Shown piece by piece: positions 37,932 to 47,239 of a stretch of 64,000 nucleotides of DNA. The translations under genes were made by a program, and so were the position numbers. Every line of letters starts with the position of its first letter. Position 1 is the first letter of the stretch. The notes under the pieces were generated by a model. The model searched no databases and had not been told where the DNA came from. It worked only from the letters and a program-made list of their open reading frames with translations. The stretch spans positions 868,001 through 932,000 of the forward strand of contig NZ_CP149803.1 of the NCBI RefSeq assembly GCF_037943105.1, given 5' to 3'. This DNA comes from Pseudomonas sp. TMP9 (GTDB lineage Bacteria; Pseudomonadota; Gammaproteobacteria; Pseudomonadales; Pseudomonadaceae).

Positions 37932-38819
37932 ATGACGTCATCTGCCCCTCGTTACCCGCTGGTTTTAGTGCCCGGCTTACTCGGCTTTATCAGTTTGCTC
38001 GGCTATCCCTATTGGTATGGCATCGTCAGCGCGTTGCGCCGGCTGGGCGCGACGGTATTCCCGGTGCTGGTGTCTTCGGTGCATTCCACTGAGGTGCGCG
38101 GCGAGCAGTTACTGCTGCGTATTGCTGAGGTGTTGCAACAGACGGGTGCAGAAAAAGTCCACCTTATTGGTCACAGCCAAGGCGCTCTGACTGCTCGCTA
38201 TGCGGCGGCATTGAAACCTGAGTGGGTGGCGTCTGTGACCTCCGTCGCCGGGCCTAATCATGGCTCTGAATTAGCTGATTTTCTCAAGCGCAAGGCACCA
38301 CACGGCAGCCTGCGCGAGCGTCTATTAGCGCGCTTATTGCGCGGGGTGGCGCGTTGTATGGCCTGGCTGGAGCGCGGCTATAAAGGCGAGCCATTGCCGA
38401 TGGATGTGGCGGCGGCGCAGCAATCGCTCACCAGCGACGGTGTGGCGGCGTTCAATGTGCAGTACCCACAGGGTTTGCCGGAGGTCTGGGGCGGTGAGGG
38501 CGCGGCCGAGGTCAATGGCGTGCGTTACTACTCTTGGTCCGGCACCATTCAGCCGGGCATTACCGATAAAGGCGGCAACCGCTTCGACGGGCCGAACGTT
38601 GCCTGCCGGATGTTTGCCAAGACTTTTCAGCGCGAGGTGGGGCAGTGCGACGGCATGGTTGGGCGTTACAGCTCACACCTGGGCACGGTGATTGGTGATC
38701 AGTACCCAATGGACCACTTCGATATCATCAATCAGACCTTCGGCCTGGTTGGCAAAGGTGCTGAGCCGGTGAAGTTGTTTGTTGAGCATGCAAAGCGACT
38801 GCAAGCCGCAGGGCTCTGA
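37932..38819 (+). CDS. Family I lipase-like triacylglycerol lipase without a signal peptide
   Basis: The protein resembles mature secreted P. aeruginosa LipA along its length: YPLVLVPGLLGF, the lid region, GHSQGA, and SSHLGTVIGDQYPMDHFDIINQ. The triad is Ser82, Asp240 (CDGMVG) and His262. At 295 residues it starts MTSSAPRYPLV with no signal peptide, and residues encoded further upstream do not form one. The usual two-cysteine disulfide is not obvious, and no lif foldase gene adjoins. It may therefore act inside the cell on lipids, beside desaturase genes, or be exported by another route. ATG 37932 follows GGAAGG. Confidence 0.85.
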   Translation: MTSSAPRYPLVLVPGLLGFISLLGYPYWYGIVSALRRLGATVFPVLVSSVHSTEVRGEQLLLRIAEVLQQTGAEKVHLIGHSQGALTARYAAALKPEWVASVTSVAGPNHGSELADFLKRKAPHGSLRERLLARLLRGVARCMAWLERGYKGEPLPMDVAAAQQSLTSDGVAAFNVQYPQGLPEVWGGEGAAEVNGVRYYSWSGTIQPGITDKGGNRFDGPNVACRMFAKTFQREVGQCDGMVGRYSSHLGTVIGDQYPMDHFDIINQTFGLVGKGAEPVKLFVEHAKRLQAAGL

Positions 38820-38897
38820 AACTTATTGATGCTCTGCTGCGCGCCTGCCCTGCGGTGTGAAAAACAGGTTCGGGCTCGCGAGATCGTAAACAGGTTG

Positions 38898-39224
38898 TTA
38901 AGCGTCGTTTAGATCGACCCAGATGCCTTGATCATTTTCACGGATAACAAGCGCTTGCAGCGATTGCCCGGCGCAGGGGCCGGCGACGCATTCGCCTGAT
39001 TCGATTAAAAACAGCGCGCCGTGAGTGGCGCACTGGATCAGGCTGGCGCTGCTGTCGAGAAACTGCTCGGGCTGCCATTCCAGCGGGATGCCACGGTGCG
39101 GGCAGCGATTGCGATAGGCATACAGCTGGCCGTCCTTGCGCACGGCAAACAGCTTCTCTTCAGCTATCTCAAAGCCCCGGCTCTGGCCTTCGGCCAGCTC
39201 ATCCGGCGCACATAAACGCAACAT
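38898..39224 (-). CDS. Rieske [2Fe-2S] domain protein
   Basis: A 108-residue single-domain Rieske protein with the two iron-sulfur motifs CPHRG (Cys41, His43) and CATHG (Cys65, His68). It has no signal peptide or membrane segment, so it is a small cytoplasmic electron carrier or ferredoxin-like partner. Related proteins serve oxygenases, but no oxygenase is next to it. The frame extends four codons upstream; ATG 39224 is chosen because GGAGG lies directly ahead. It is convergent with the lipase gene; neighbours give no clear pathway. Confidence 0.88.
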   Translation of the reverse strand: MLRLCAPDELAEGQSRGFEIAEEKLFAVRKDGQLYAYRNRCPHRGIPLEWQPEQFLDSSASLIQCATHGALFLIESGECVAGPCAGQSLQALVIRENDQGIWVDLNDA

Positions 39225-39348
39225 AGGAACCTCCACGACAGGGGCGCATTATGCCGCCCTGGCGCGGAAGTGAAAGAGCAGGGCGCATCCTTGCGCCAAG
39301 TGGAACTCGGTTGAGTGCTCGCAATAGCGCGCTTATCAGGTGTGGCGG

Positions 39349-41562
39349 TCAGATTTCCCAGACCACATTCACGGCAGCATAGCGGCCCGGCTGGGTATAG
39401 CGGTCCAGGCTGGTGCTGTCTTCACTGATGCTGCGTACATCGCCCCACTGCCAGTATTGTTTGTCACTCAGGTTATACAGGCCGGCGTTCACTGAGAGTT
39501 GCTCAGTTGCCTGCCAATACCCAGTCAGGTCGAGCAAACCGTAGCCGGAGGGTTCGTACTGATTGGCCGTCTGGGTTTGGTCGACGCGCTCTTTGGCCGC
39601 CACCAGCGTCCAGGCCAGTTCGCCACCAAACTGCCCGCTGGGTGCGTCATAGCCGAGGCCAAACACCGCTTTCAGCGGATCGACACTGTTGATCGGCTGG
39701 CCGCTGGCTTCGTCCTTGCCGCGTGCATAAGCAATCGAGCCGCGCAGATGGGTGCCGTTCGGCAGACCAACGCTGTTGAGGAACAGCTCACCTTTGGCTT
39801 CGGCGCCGCGGATGGTGACGCGATCCAGGTTTTGGTACTGGAAGGTCATGCGCCCGTTGCCGGTTGGGTCGTTGGCCAGGGTGACCTGCTCGATAAAATC
39901 GTCGTAGCGGTTGTAGAACAACGCCAGGGCAACGCTGCCGGCGCTGTAGTTGCCGCGCAAGCCGAGCTCATAGCTGTCGCTGGTTTCCGCCTTGAGGTCG
40001 GGGTTGGCAATGGTTTGGTAGCCACGGGCAAAGTTGATGAACTCACCGAAGATATCCACCGCGTTGGGCGCACGGAAACCGGCGGCGTACTGGCCGTAAA
40101 TGCTGTGAGCGTCATCGAGCTGGTAGGTCGCGCCGAACTTGGGCGAAATGGCGGCGTCTTTGTAATCAGAAGGGTTGTTGTTGACCGGTTGGCTATTCAG
40201 GTACTCCTGGGTGACGTCCGGTTTCATCTGGTAATGGTCATAGCGCACACCCGGCAACAGGGTCCAGCGGCCGATCTCGATGCTGTTCTGGGCAAACAAG
40301 GCGTACTCGGTGGACGTTGGGTCGGGGAAGTCGCTCAGTGGGAAGGTTTCATTACCCGGAATGGCCGGTACCGGCAAACCATTGTTGGCATAAACCTCGT
40401 TGCCACGGCGCAGGTCGCTGCTGTCCAAACGTTTGATGTCAACGCCGTAGACCAGGTGATGCTTGGCACTACCGGTTTCGAACAGCTTGTCGAATTTAAC
40501 GTTGAGCGCCCACAGTTTTTCCTCATAAGTGGAATCGCGGCTGCGCTCACGCAGACGACCCGCGCTGAAGCGGGTTTGTTCGGTGCGTTGACGGATTTGG
40601 CTGTCCTGATAGCTCAGCTGCCAGTCAACGTGGTCGGCGATCACGCTGTCGAGCTCGAATTGATGCTGCAGGCTAACGCGCTGGCGGTCGGTGGTGTCCG
40701 TGGCATCGGCGGTGCGCACGGCGGCGTTGGTGCTGTATTCGCTGAGCACGCGGGTATTGGCGCGGTCTTCCAGGGTCTCGTAGGTCAGCTGCAGACGGTC
40801 GCTGTCGTTGTAGCTCCAGCCGATTTTGCTCAGCAGGTTGTCGGCGCGGTAATCCTGCGGGTTGGCTTCTTCACGCGGTGCGCCGATCCCGCTACGCCCG
40901 CCAAAGGTGTCCTGAGCCTGGCCGTCGCGACGGCCGAAGTGCAGCAGGCCATCGAACTGGCCTTGGCGTGCGGCCAGGGTGGTGCTGCGCATCCAGCTGT
41001 CGTCGGCGCCGCTGTAGCCCGTTTTGAGGCGGGCGTAGACGTCATCACCTTCATCCAGGTAGTCGCCGGCATCTTTGGTGAGGAAGCTCACGGCACCGCC
41101 AATGGCGTCGCTGCCATACAGCGAGCTGGCCGGGCCACGGATGATTTCCACCTGCTTTACCGTGTCTGGGTCGACGTAGTTGCGGCGTGAGTCGAGGAAG
41201 GGCCCGAAGGTGAAGGCATCTGGGGTCGGTACGCCGTCCACTTGGGTTAGCACGCGGTTACCGCCAATGCCGCGAATGGTGAAGCCCGCGAGGCCAAAGC
41301 GGCTGCCGGTGCCGCCCACGGTAACGCCGGGTTCATAGCGCACCAGGTCCTGAATGTTCTTCACGTTCTCCTGATCGATATCGCGTTCGGTTTGTACCGA
41401 CACCGTGCTCGGCACTTGGTCGAGGGTTTGCTCGGTTCGAGTCGCAGTGACGGTCACCGTGTCGAACTGGTTCGGCGCTTTCTCGGCGCCAAGTGCCAGT
41501 GATGGGCTCAGCAATAGCAAGGCAAGCCAGGTGCGGCGGGGGAATGGAGGGCTTCTGTGCAT
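39349..41562 (-). CDS. phuR: TonB-dependent heme/hemoglobin receptor PhuR
   Basis: This outer-membrane receptor takes up heme with energy from TonB. The 737-residue protein has a signal peptide ending ALGA (about 25), a TonB box VTVTAT near 36-41 and a plug with VEIIRGPASSLYGS. The beta barrel carries the heme-receptor FRAPNA (496) and NPDL (about 520) motifs and a terminal aromatic-ended strand. Between FRAP and NPDL there is no His but a Tyr, as reported for PhuR-type heme receptors. It is divergent from the import operon across a Fur box, so it is iron-repressed. Confidence 0.92.
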   Translation of the reverse strand: MHRSPPFPRRTWLALLLLSPSLALGAEKAPNQFDTVTVTATRTEQTLDQVPSTVSVQTERDIDQENVKNIQDLVRYEPGVTVGGTGSRFGLAGFTIRGIGGNRVLTQVDGVPTPDAFTFGPFLDSRRNYVDPDTVKQVEIIRGPASSLYGSDAIGGAVSFLTKDAGDYLDEGDDVYARLKTGYSGADDSWMRSTTLAARQGQFDGLLHFGRRDGQAQDTFGGRSGIGAPREEANPQDYRADNLLSKIGWSYNDSDRLQLTYETLEDRANTRVLSEYSTNAAVRTADATDTTDRQRVSLQHQFELDSVIADHVDWQLSYQDSQIRQRTEQTRFSAGRLRERSRDSTYEEKLWALNVKFDKLFETGSAKHHLVYGVDIKRLDSSDLRRGNEVYANNGLPVPAIPGNETFPLSDFPDPTSTEYALFAQNSIEIGRWTLLPGVRYDHYQMKPDVTQEYLNSQPVNNNPSDYKDAAISPKFGATYQLDDAHSIYGQYAAGFRAPNAVDIFGEFINFARGYQTIANPDLKAETSDSYELGLRGNYSAGSVALALFYNRYDDFIEQVTLANDPTGNGRMTFQYQNLDRVTIRGAEAKGELFLNSVGLPNGTHLRGSIAYARGKDEASGQPINSVDPLKAVFGLGYDAPSGQFGGELAWTLVAAKERVDQTQTANQYEPSGYGLLDLTGYWQATEQLSVNAGLYNLSDKQYWQWGDVRSISEDSTSLDRYTQPGRYAAVNVVWEI

Positions 41563-41637
41563 GGGGACTCCAGGATCGTACGGGCGGCTTCTGTGGCCAC
41601 CGGGTTGGCATCGGCGGCAAACCTAAACGACATTGAC

Positions 41638-41662
41638 ATGCAAATGCAAATAGTTATCAAAT
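41638..41662. promoter_or_regulatory. Fur box in the phuR-tonB divergent promoter
   Basis: ATGCAAATGCAAATAGTTATCAA-type sequence matches Pseudomonas Fur sites (hexamer arrays of GATAAT type). It lies 30 bases before the tonB ATG and about 75 bases before phuR, so both directions can be iron-repressed. Confidence 0.75.
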
Positions 41663-41692
41663 GGATTTAATTCGATTTGACTGGATTTCTGC

Positions 41693-42379
41693 ATGTTGCG
41701 TTTGCCGTTGTTTTTGTTGCTGTCGCTGGCGCTGCATGTCGCCGGCTGGCTGCTGCATGGCGAGGCGCAACCGCCTGCGTTGAGTGCCGCGCAAACCCGC
41801 GAAGCGCCCCAGGTATTTCGCCTGGCTGCAGTGCTGCAACAGGCCGCACCGGCTCCGATCAAGCTGCCAGAGCAACCGCAACGCCAGGCAGTAGTTCCTA
41901 GAAAGGCACCGGCACCTAAGCCTGCAACGCAGGCGCCAGAGGCCAAGGCAAAGCCAGCTTTAGTGGCACAGCCAACTCAAAGCCAGCCCGTGCAAGCGCA
42001 GCCAACCGAGACAACCAGTCAGTCGCCAGTGGTGGTTGCAGCGGCTCAGGTCGTGCCTACCAAGCCGGTCGCCGCGCAACCGACCGCTGAAGTGTTCAGC
42101 GCTAAACCGAGCTTTCGTGATCCGCCACGCCAACCGAACTACCCGTCTCAGGCGCGGCGGCGAAACCAGCAAGGTGAAGTGCTGGTTGAGGTGCGCCTGG
42201 ATGAGCGCGGCCAGCAGCGCAGCCTGAATGTACTGCGCTCTTCAGGCGTAGACAGCCTTGATCGCGCGGCCCTCGAGGCTGTTGCCAAGTGGCGTTTTCG
42301 CCCTGAAACCAGCGGCGGCCAGGTCGTGCCTAGCCGCATACAGATCCCTATTCGGTTCGCTTTGACGGCGAGCCGTTGA
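41693..42379 (+). CDS. TonB-like energy transducer of the heme locus
   Basis: TonB couples the inner-membrane proton motive force, through ExbB-ExbD, to outer-membrane receptors. The 228-residue protein has an N-terminal membrane anchor (about 1-20, ending in HVAGW). A Pro/Ala/Lys/Gln-rich periplasmic linker (about 50-135) and a C-terminal TonB domain with PNYPSQARRRNQQGEVLVEV and AALEAVAKWRF complete it. It starts right after the Fur box and is followed by phuS and exbBD, so it is probably a transducer dedicated to heme uptake. It is distinct from the general TonB expected elsewhere in the genome. Confidence 0.9.
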   Translation: MLRLPLFLLLSLALHVAGWLLHGEAQPPALSAAQTREAPQVFRLAAVLQQAAPAPIKLPEQPQRQAVVPRKAPAPKPATQAPEAKAKPALVAQPTQSQPVQAQPTETTSQSPVVVAAAQVVPTKPVAAQPTAEVFSAKPSFRDPPRQPNYPSQARRRNQQGEVLVEVRLDERGQQRSLNVLRSSGVDSLDRAALEAVAKWRFRPETSGGQVVPSRIQIPIRFALTASR

Positions 42380-42400
42380 TTAATTACTAAGGAGTTTTCC

Positions 42401-43471
42401 ATGAGCACACACGTCCAGCCTGTCGCGACTACCAATGATCTGTATCTAGCCTGGCAGGTGCTGCGCAGCGATCAACCACGCCTGCGTGCCCGCGATGCCG
42501 CCGAGCGTCTGGCGGTCAGCGAGGCTGAGTTGGTGGCCAGCCGTCTCGATGTCGACGCGGTGCGCCTGCAGCCAGACTGGGCGCAGTTGCTGCCGGCACT
42601 CGGCGAATTGGGTTATGTGATGGCGCTGACCCGTAACGAGCATTGTGTACACGAGCGCAAAGGCTACTACCGCGACGTAACGGTGACCGGCAACGGGCAG
42701 ATGGGCTTGGTGGTGTCGGCTGATATCGACCTGCGCCTGTTCCTCGGCGGTTGGGCCAGCGTGTTTGCCATCGAGGAACAGACGGCCAAAGGCGTTCAGC
42801 GCAGCATCCAGGTGTTCGACCGCCAAGGCACCGCGGTGCACAAGGTATTCCTCACCGAGGACAGCCAGCTAAATGCCTGGGCACCACTGCTGGAGCGTTT
42901 CCGTATGGCTGAGCAACGTACCGATTTGGACCTGTTGCCGCTGCCCCAGGTGCCCCCGGCGCAAGCCGATACCCTGGTGGATGTGAATGCCCTGCGCGTG
43001 GGTTGGTCGACTCTCAAGGACACTCACCACTTCTTTGCTCTGCTGAAAAAGCACGGGGCGAGACGCACCCAGGCGCTGCGTCTGGCAGGGAGTGAATGGG
43101 CCGAGCCGCTGGACGTGCGCGAGCTGCCGAAACTGCTGGAGCAGGCCGGTGCGCGCGAAGTGCCGATCATGGTGTTTGTCGGCAATCGCCACTGCATCCA
43201 GATTCACTCCGGCCCGGTACGTAACCTGCGCTGGATGGACAGCTGGTTCAACGTGCTCGACCCCGAGTTCAATCTGCACCTGCAGACCACGGGCGTGACT
43301 GAGCTATGGCGGGTGCGCAAACCGAGCAGCGATGGCGTGATCACCAGCTGGGAAGCCTTCGATGCCCATGGCGAGTTGGTGGTGCAGCTGTTTGGCGCAC
43401 GCAAGCCTGGCATTCCTGAACGTGAAGACTGGCGCGCCCTGGCCGAAAGCACTGCTGCGCTGGAGTGCTGA
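42401..43471 (+). CDS. phuS: Cytoplasmic heme-trafficking/degrading factor PhuS (HemS)
   Basis: PhuS carries incoming heme to heme oxygenase and prevents heme toxicity. The 356-residue protein is a tandem repeat of the HemS fold. It has the heme-binding His pair at 209-210 in KDTHHFFALLK, the same position as the ligand in P. aeruginosa PhuS, and GWASVFAIEE near 118-127. AAGGAG precedes the ATG. exbB begins one base after its stop, so the genes are tightly linked. In P. aeruginosa PhuS feeds HemO. Confidence 0.94.
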   Translation: MSTHVQPVATTNDLYLAWQVLRSDQPRLRARDAAERLAVSEAELVASRLDVDAVRLQPDWAQLLPALGELGYVMALTRNEHCVHERKGYYRDVTVTGNGQMGLVVSADIDLRLFLGGWASVFAIEEQTAKGVQRSIQVFDRQGTAVHKVFLTEDSQLNAWAPLLERFRMAEQRTDLDLLPLPQVPPAQADTLVDVNALRVGWSTLKDTHHFFALLKKHGARRTQALRLAGSEWAEPLDVRELPKLLEQAGAREVPIMVFVGNRHCIQIHSGPVRNLRWMDSWFNVLDPEFNLHLQTTGVTELWRVRKPSSDGVITSWEAFDAHGELVVQLFGARKPGIPEREDWRALAESTAALEC

Positions 43472-43472
43472 G

Positions 43473-44114
43473 ATGAGCCAGTGGTGGAGTGCGATGGGGC
43501 CGCTGGGCTGGCCGCTGGCGCTGTGTTCGCTGCTGGCGCTGGCGCTGATTCTGGAGCGGCTCTGGCTGTTTATTGGCTTGCAGCCGCTGAGTCAAGCTGC
43601 CGGGCGTGCTGCAGTGAGCGCTTGTCGCACCTGTGAGCGTGAGCATTGCAAAGGCCGTGCGCGCGGTTGGCGCTATGGCCTGGCGTTGTTGCTCAAGCAT
43701 AGTGCCTTGCCGGCTGTGCAGCGTGAAGAGCTATTAGGCTGCTGGCTGCTGGAGGAGCGTCAGCGCCTCAATCGCCAGCTGCGCTTGCTGCAGCTGATCG
43801 GCATGCTGGCGCCGATGCTTGGTTTGCTTGGGACAGTACTGGGCATGCTGGAAATGTTTGCCACTATCGCTGGGCAGGACAGCCCGGTAACCCCCGCGTT
43901 ACTTGCTGATGGTTTGTGGCAGGCGCTGTACACCACGGTCTGGGGCTTGCTGGTCGCCATCCCGGCGTTGGCGGCGGGGCAGGGCTTTGCCTTGTGGGCC
44001 GAGCGCTACCTGGAAGGCTTGCAGGCGCTGCTTAATCGCTGCCAACTGGCGTTAGACGGACTGGAGCTGGAACTGACCGGCAGCCCACTGGCTAACCAGT
44101 GGGTGTTGCCGTGA
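43473..44114 (+). CDS. ExbB-like proton channel component
   Basis: The protein is of the MotA/TolQ/ExbB group, the membrane part of the proton-driven motor for TonB. The 213-residue product has three membrane segments (about 13-33, 108-130 and 150-172) and the conserved core LLGTVLGMLEMF near 117-128 with PALLADGLWQALYTTVWGL. The frame extends into phuS; ATG 43473 (MSQWWSAMGPLG) lies one base after the phuS stop. Its TGA overlaps the exbD GTG (GTGA), so exbB-exbD are coupled. A TolQ assignment is unlikely because no tol genes are near. Confidence 0.9.
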   Translation: MSQWWSAMGPLGWPLALCSLLALALILERLWLFIGLQPLSQAAGRAAVSACRTCEREHCKGRARGWRYGLALLLKHSALPAVQREELLGCWLLEERQRLNRQLRLLQLIGMLAPMLGLLGTVLGMLEMFATIAGQDSPVTPALLADGLWQALYTTVWGLLVAIPALAAGQGFALWAERYLEGLQALLNRCQLALDGLELELTGSPLANQWVLP

Positions 44115-44542
44115 TTCGTCTGCCCGCCGCCAACAGCACCCAGAGCAATCTGTTGCCCGATCTGACGCCGTTGCTCGATGTGATTTTTATCGTGCTGGTG
44201 TTCTTTCTGCTGACCGCGCAAACGCCGTTGCTGGAACTGCCCTTGCAGTTGCCGCAGAGCCGCGAAGCACTGCCGACGGCAAATGCCGGCAACAGCGAGC
44301 GGATGCAAATACAGCTTTCCGCCGAAGGCAATTGGCGCATTAACGGCACGCAGCAGGCGGATTTCAGCGCGCTGCGCACTGAACTGACCTTAGCCTTTAC
44401 CGCCGACAACGCAGCGGGACTGGACCTGGCGCTGGATCGTCAGGCACCGCTGTCGGCATTTCTCGACCTGATGGCGCTGCTGCAACAGCAGGGCATTCAG
44501 GACAGTCGCATTCTTCTAGAGGCCAATCATGAAACGCCTTAA
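44111..44542 (+). CDS. ExbD-like biopolymer transport protein
   Basis: ExbD is the periplasm-facing partner of ExbB, with a single membrane helix bearing the proton-accepting Asp. The 143-residue product has LLPDLTPLLDVIFIVLVFFLLTA near 14-36, where the Asp in LLDVIF is the likely functional residue. A periplasmic domain follows. GTG 44111 overlaps the exbB stop (GTGA) and is preferred; GTG 44099 upstream is possible. Its end overlaps the phuT start by 14 bases. It serves the TonB of the same operon. Confidence 0.88.
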   Translation: MIRLPAANSTQSNLLPDLTPLLDVIFIVLVFFLLTAQTPLLELPLQLPQSREALPTANAGNSERMQIQLSAEGNWRINGTQQADFSALRTELTLAFTADNAAGLDLALDRQAPLSAFLDLMALLQQQGIQDSRILLEANHETP

Positions 44543-45428
44543 TACTCTGCTCGCCTTCTGCGCGAGCTTGTTGTCCTGTGCCTCGTTAATGGCCGCCGAG
44601 CCGTTGCCGCAACGCTGGATCAGTTCCGGCGGCTCGCTCAGTGAGTGGGTGGTGGCGCTAGGCGGCGAAAGCCGTCTGGTGGGTGTGGATACTACCAGTC
44701 AGCATCCGCAGTCGCTGCGCGCGTTGCCGAGCATCGGGTATCAGCGGCAGTTGGCGGCTGAAGGCATGCTGACCCTACGTCCTGATGTGTTGATAGGCAG
44801 CGAGGAAATGGGCCCGCCGCCCGTGCTGGCGCAACTGCGTGGCGCCGGTGTGCGGGTGGAAATGCTCTCGTCCAAGGCGGATCTGGCCAGCCTGCAAACC
44901 AGCTTGCAGCGCATCGGCAGCTTGTTGGGCGCGTCGCAACGCGCAGATCAGACTTTTGCGGCCTATCAGCAGCGCTTGCAGCAGCAAGCTGATTGGCTGG
45001 TGACTGCACAGCGTCAGCAGGCGCCGCCGGGGGTGCTGTTGTTACTTGGGCATGCGGGTGGTAGCCCGATGGTTGGCGGCAAGGACACGTCGGCCGACTG
45101 GTTGATCGCGCGCGCCGGCGGGCGCAACCTGGCCAGTCATAGCGGCTTCAAGGCGCTGTCGACCGAAGCCTTGCTGGCGCTTGATCCTGAGGTGGTGATC
45201 ATTGCCGATCGCAGCCTTTCCGGTGCTGCCGCGCGTGAGGCGCTGTTGCAGCAGAATCCTGCGTTGGCGGCGACCCGTGCGGCGCGTAATCAACGTTTGT
45301 TGATGCTCGACCCGACGCTACTGGTCGGCGGTCTCGGCCCGCGTTTGCCAGATGGGCTGGCGGCCTTGTCCGCAGCCTTTTATCCTGCCAGCCACTCTTT
45401 GCTCGCCACCACTAAGCCCACACCATGA
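44529..45428 (+). CDS. phuT: Periplasmic heme-binding protein PhuT
   Basis: PhuT receives heme from PhuR in the periplasm and gives it to the ABC importer. The 299-residue protein has a signal peptide (cleavage at about MAA, residue 22-23) and a cobalamin/heme-type binding fold with ERISSGGSLSEWVVALG-like beginning near 31-45. Tyr71 in SIGYQRQL matches the position of the heme ligand Tyr71 in P. aeruginosa PhuT. It overlaps phuU by four bases. The gene order phuT-phuU-phuV is that of heme ABC importers. Confidence 0.94.
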   Translation: MKRLNTLLAFCASLLSCASLMAAEPLPQRWISSGGSLSEWVVALGGESRLVGVDTTSQHPQSLRALPSIGYQRQLAAEGMLTLRPDVLIGSEEMGPPPVLAQLRGAGVRVEMLSSKADLASLQTSLQRIGSLLGASQRADQTFAAYQQRLQQQADWLVTAQRQQAPPGVLLLLGHAGGSPMVGGKDTSADWLIARAGGRNLASHSGFKALSTEALLALDPEVVIIADRSLSGAAAREALLQQNPALAATRAARNQRLLMLDPTLLVGGLGPRLPDGLAALSAAFYPASHSLLATTKPTP

Positions 45429-46462
45429 ATCCTGTTATTCGTCCGCGCTCATTATTTATCGCATTGAGCCTATTGTTGGCGTTTGCGCTCTGGTTATCCC
45501 TGGCCTTGGGTCCGGTCAGTTTGCCGCTGGCGGATACCCTCAAGGCAGCGTTGCGCTTGCTCGGCCTACCTGTGGAGGGTGAAGGGTTAGCTCAAACTGA
45601 GCTGATTCTTGGGCAAATTCGCTTGCCACGTACTTTGCTCGGCTTGCTGGTGGGCGCCGTGCTGGCGCTGTGCGGGGTGGCGATGCAGGGGCTGTTTCGT
45701 AATCCGCTGGCTGATCCCGGGCTGATTGGTGTTTCTAGCGGTGCTGCGCTAGGAGCGGCCGTGGCGATTGTGGGCGGCGCAGCTTTAGGCGGATTGCCGG
45801 AGGTATTCGCACCTTATGTGTTGTCGCTGTTCGCTTTTATCGGTGGCCTTGGGGTGACGGCGCTGGTGTATCGCCTGGGGCGGCGCGATGGCGAAACCCA
45901 TGTGGCGACCATGCTCTTGGCCGGTATTGCGCTGACGGCACTGGCCGGCGCGGCCATCGGCCTGTTTACCTACATGGCCGATGACGCCACCTTGCGTACT
46001 CTGACCTTCTGGAATCTCGGCAGTCTTAATGGCGCCAGTTACGCGCGCCTGTGGCCGTTGCTGCTGGTGACGGCGGCGGTGGCGCTGTGGTTACCACGCC
46101 GGGCCAAGGCGCTGAACGCATTGCTACTGGGCGAGTCGGAGGCGCGCCATCTGGGTTTTGCTGTAGAGCGAGTCAAAGCTGAGTTGGTTTTTTGTACGGC
46201 GCTGGGGGTGGGCGCGGCCGTGGCGGCAGCGGGCATGATCGGTTTTATCGGCCTGGTGGTGCCGCACCTGGTGCGTTTAATGGTCGGTCCGGATCACCGC
46301 GTATTGTTGCCAGCCTCGGCATTGGCGGGTGCTAGCTTGCTGCTGCTGGCAGACTTAGCGGCGCGGTTGCTGCTGGCGCCGGCGGAACTGCCGATCGGTA
46401 TTGTCACGGCGCTGATTGGTGCGCCGTTCTTCCTTTATCTCTTGCTGCGGGGACGTGCCTGA
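45425..46462 (+). CDS. phuU: Heme ABC transporter permease PhuU
   Basis: PhuU is the FecCD/BtuC-family permease forming the inner-membrane channel of the heme importer. The 345-residue protein has about ten membrane segments and family motifs [24 protein letters not shown] near 62-85 (shown in part), [11 protein letters not shown] and [12 protein letters not shown] near 270-281. Its start overlaps the phuT stop (ATGA-type), and its last base is shared with the phuV ATG. It partners with PhuV. Confidence 0.93.
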   Translation: MNPVIRPRSLFIALSLLLAFALWLSLALGPVSLPLADTLKAALRLLGLPVEGEGLAQTELILGQIRLPRTLLGLLVGAVLALCGVAMQGLFRNPLADPGLIGVSSGAALGAAVAIVGGAALGGLPEVFAPYVLSLFAFIGGLGVTALVYRLGRRDGETHVATMLLAGIALTALAGAAIGLFTYMADDATLRTLTFWNLGSLNGASYARLWPLLLVTAAVALWLPRRAKALNALLLGESEARHLGFAVERVKAELVFCTALGVGAAVAAAGMIGFIGLVVPHLVRLMVGPDHRVLLPASALAGASLLLLADLAARLLLAPAELPIGIVTALIGAPFFLYLLLRGRA

Positions 46463-47229
46463 TGCTGCGTGCAGAAAATTTAGCGGTACAGCGCGGCCCG
46501 TGCACGGTGTTGGCGGATATCAACGTGGAGCTGCGACCTGGGGAAGTGCTTGGCGTACTGGGCCCTAATGGCGCCGGTAAGAGCACCCTACTCAGCGCCT
46601 TGTGTGGCGAACTGCAGCCGAGCCATGGCGATGTTTGGCTCGATCAGCGGCGGCTTCAGGACTGGCCGGGCAGTGAGCGTGCGCAACGCCTAGCGGTATT
46701 GCCGCAAACCTCAACGCTGAATTTTGCCTTTCGCGTGGAGGAAGTGGTGGCGATGGGTCGCTTGCCGCATGCCAGTGGCCGGCTGCGGGATGGGCAGATC
46801 ATCAAGCAGGCGTTAGAGGCTGCCGATGCGCTGCATTTGGCTGGGCGCAGTTATTTAGCGTTGTCGGGTGGTGAGCGTCAGCGCGTGCATCTTGCCCGCG
46901 TCTTTGCGCAGCTTTGGCCGGGTGGTGAAGGGCAGATATTGTTGCTCGATGAACCCACCTCAATGCTTGATCCGCTGCATCAGCACACCACGCTGCAGGC
47001 AACACGGGCATTCGCAGGGCAGGGCGCAGCGGTGCTGGTAATTCTGCATGATCTCAATCTGGCGGCGCGCTATTGTGATCGCCTGTTGCTGCTACAGCGC
47101 GGCCGCCCCCATGCAATGGGCAGCCCTGAGCAAGTGCTTCGCGTTGAGCCTCTGCTGGCCGTGTTCGGGCTGGAGGTACTGGTGCAGCAGCATCCGGAAA
47201 GGGGTCACCCCTTAATCGTTGCTCGCTAA
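46462..47229 (+). CDS. phuV: Heme ABC transporter ATP-binding protein PhuV
   Basis: PhuV hydrolyses ATP to power heme import through PhuU. The 255-residue protein has Walker [10 protein letters not shown] (34-42), the signature LSGGERQR near 138, Walker B LLLDEPTS and the switch His in [12 protein letters not shown]. It overlaps phuU by one base. It belongs to the FecE/BtuD type. phuW follows immediately. Confidence 0.94.
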   Translation: MLRAENLAVQRGPCTVLADINVELRPGEVLGVLGPNGAGKSTLLSALCGELQPSHGDVWLDQRRLQDWPGSERAQRLAVLPQTSTLNFAFRVEEVVAMGRLPHASGRLRDGQIIKQALEAADALHLAGRSYLALSGGERQRVHLARVFAQLWPGGEGQILLLDEPTSMLDPLHQHTTLQATRAFAGQGAAVLVILHDLNLAARYCDRLLLLQRGRPHAMGSPEQVLRVEPLLAVFGLEVLVQQHPERGHPLIVAR

Positions 47230-47239
47230 GGTCATTGTT

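Noticed and set aside
39499..41190. 563-codon plus-strand frame opposite phuR
   Set aside because: Its translation lacks any family motif, and phuR on the minus strand is fully explained by domain motifs. High GC content often keeps the opposite strand open.
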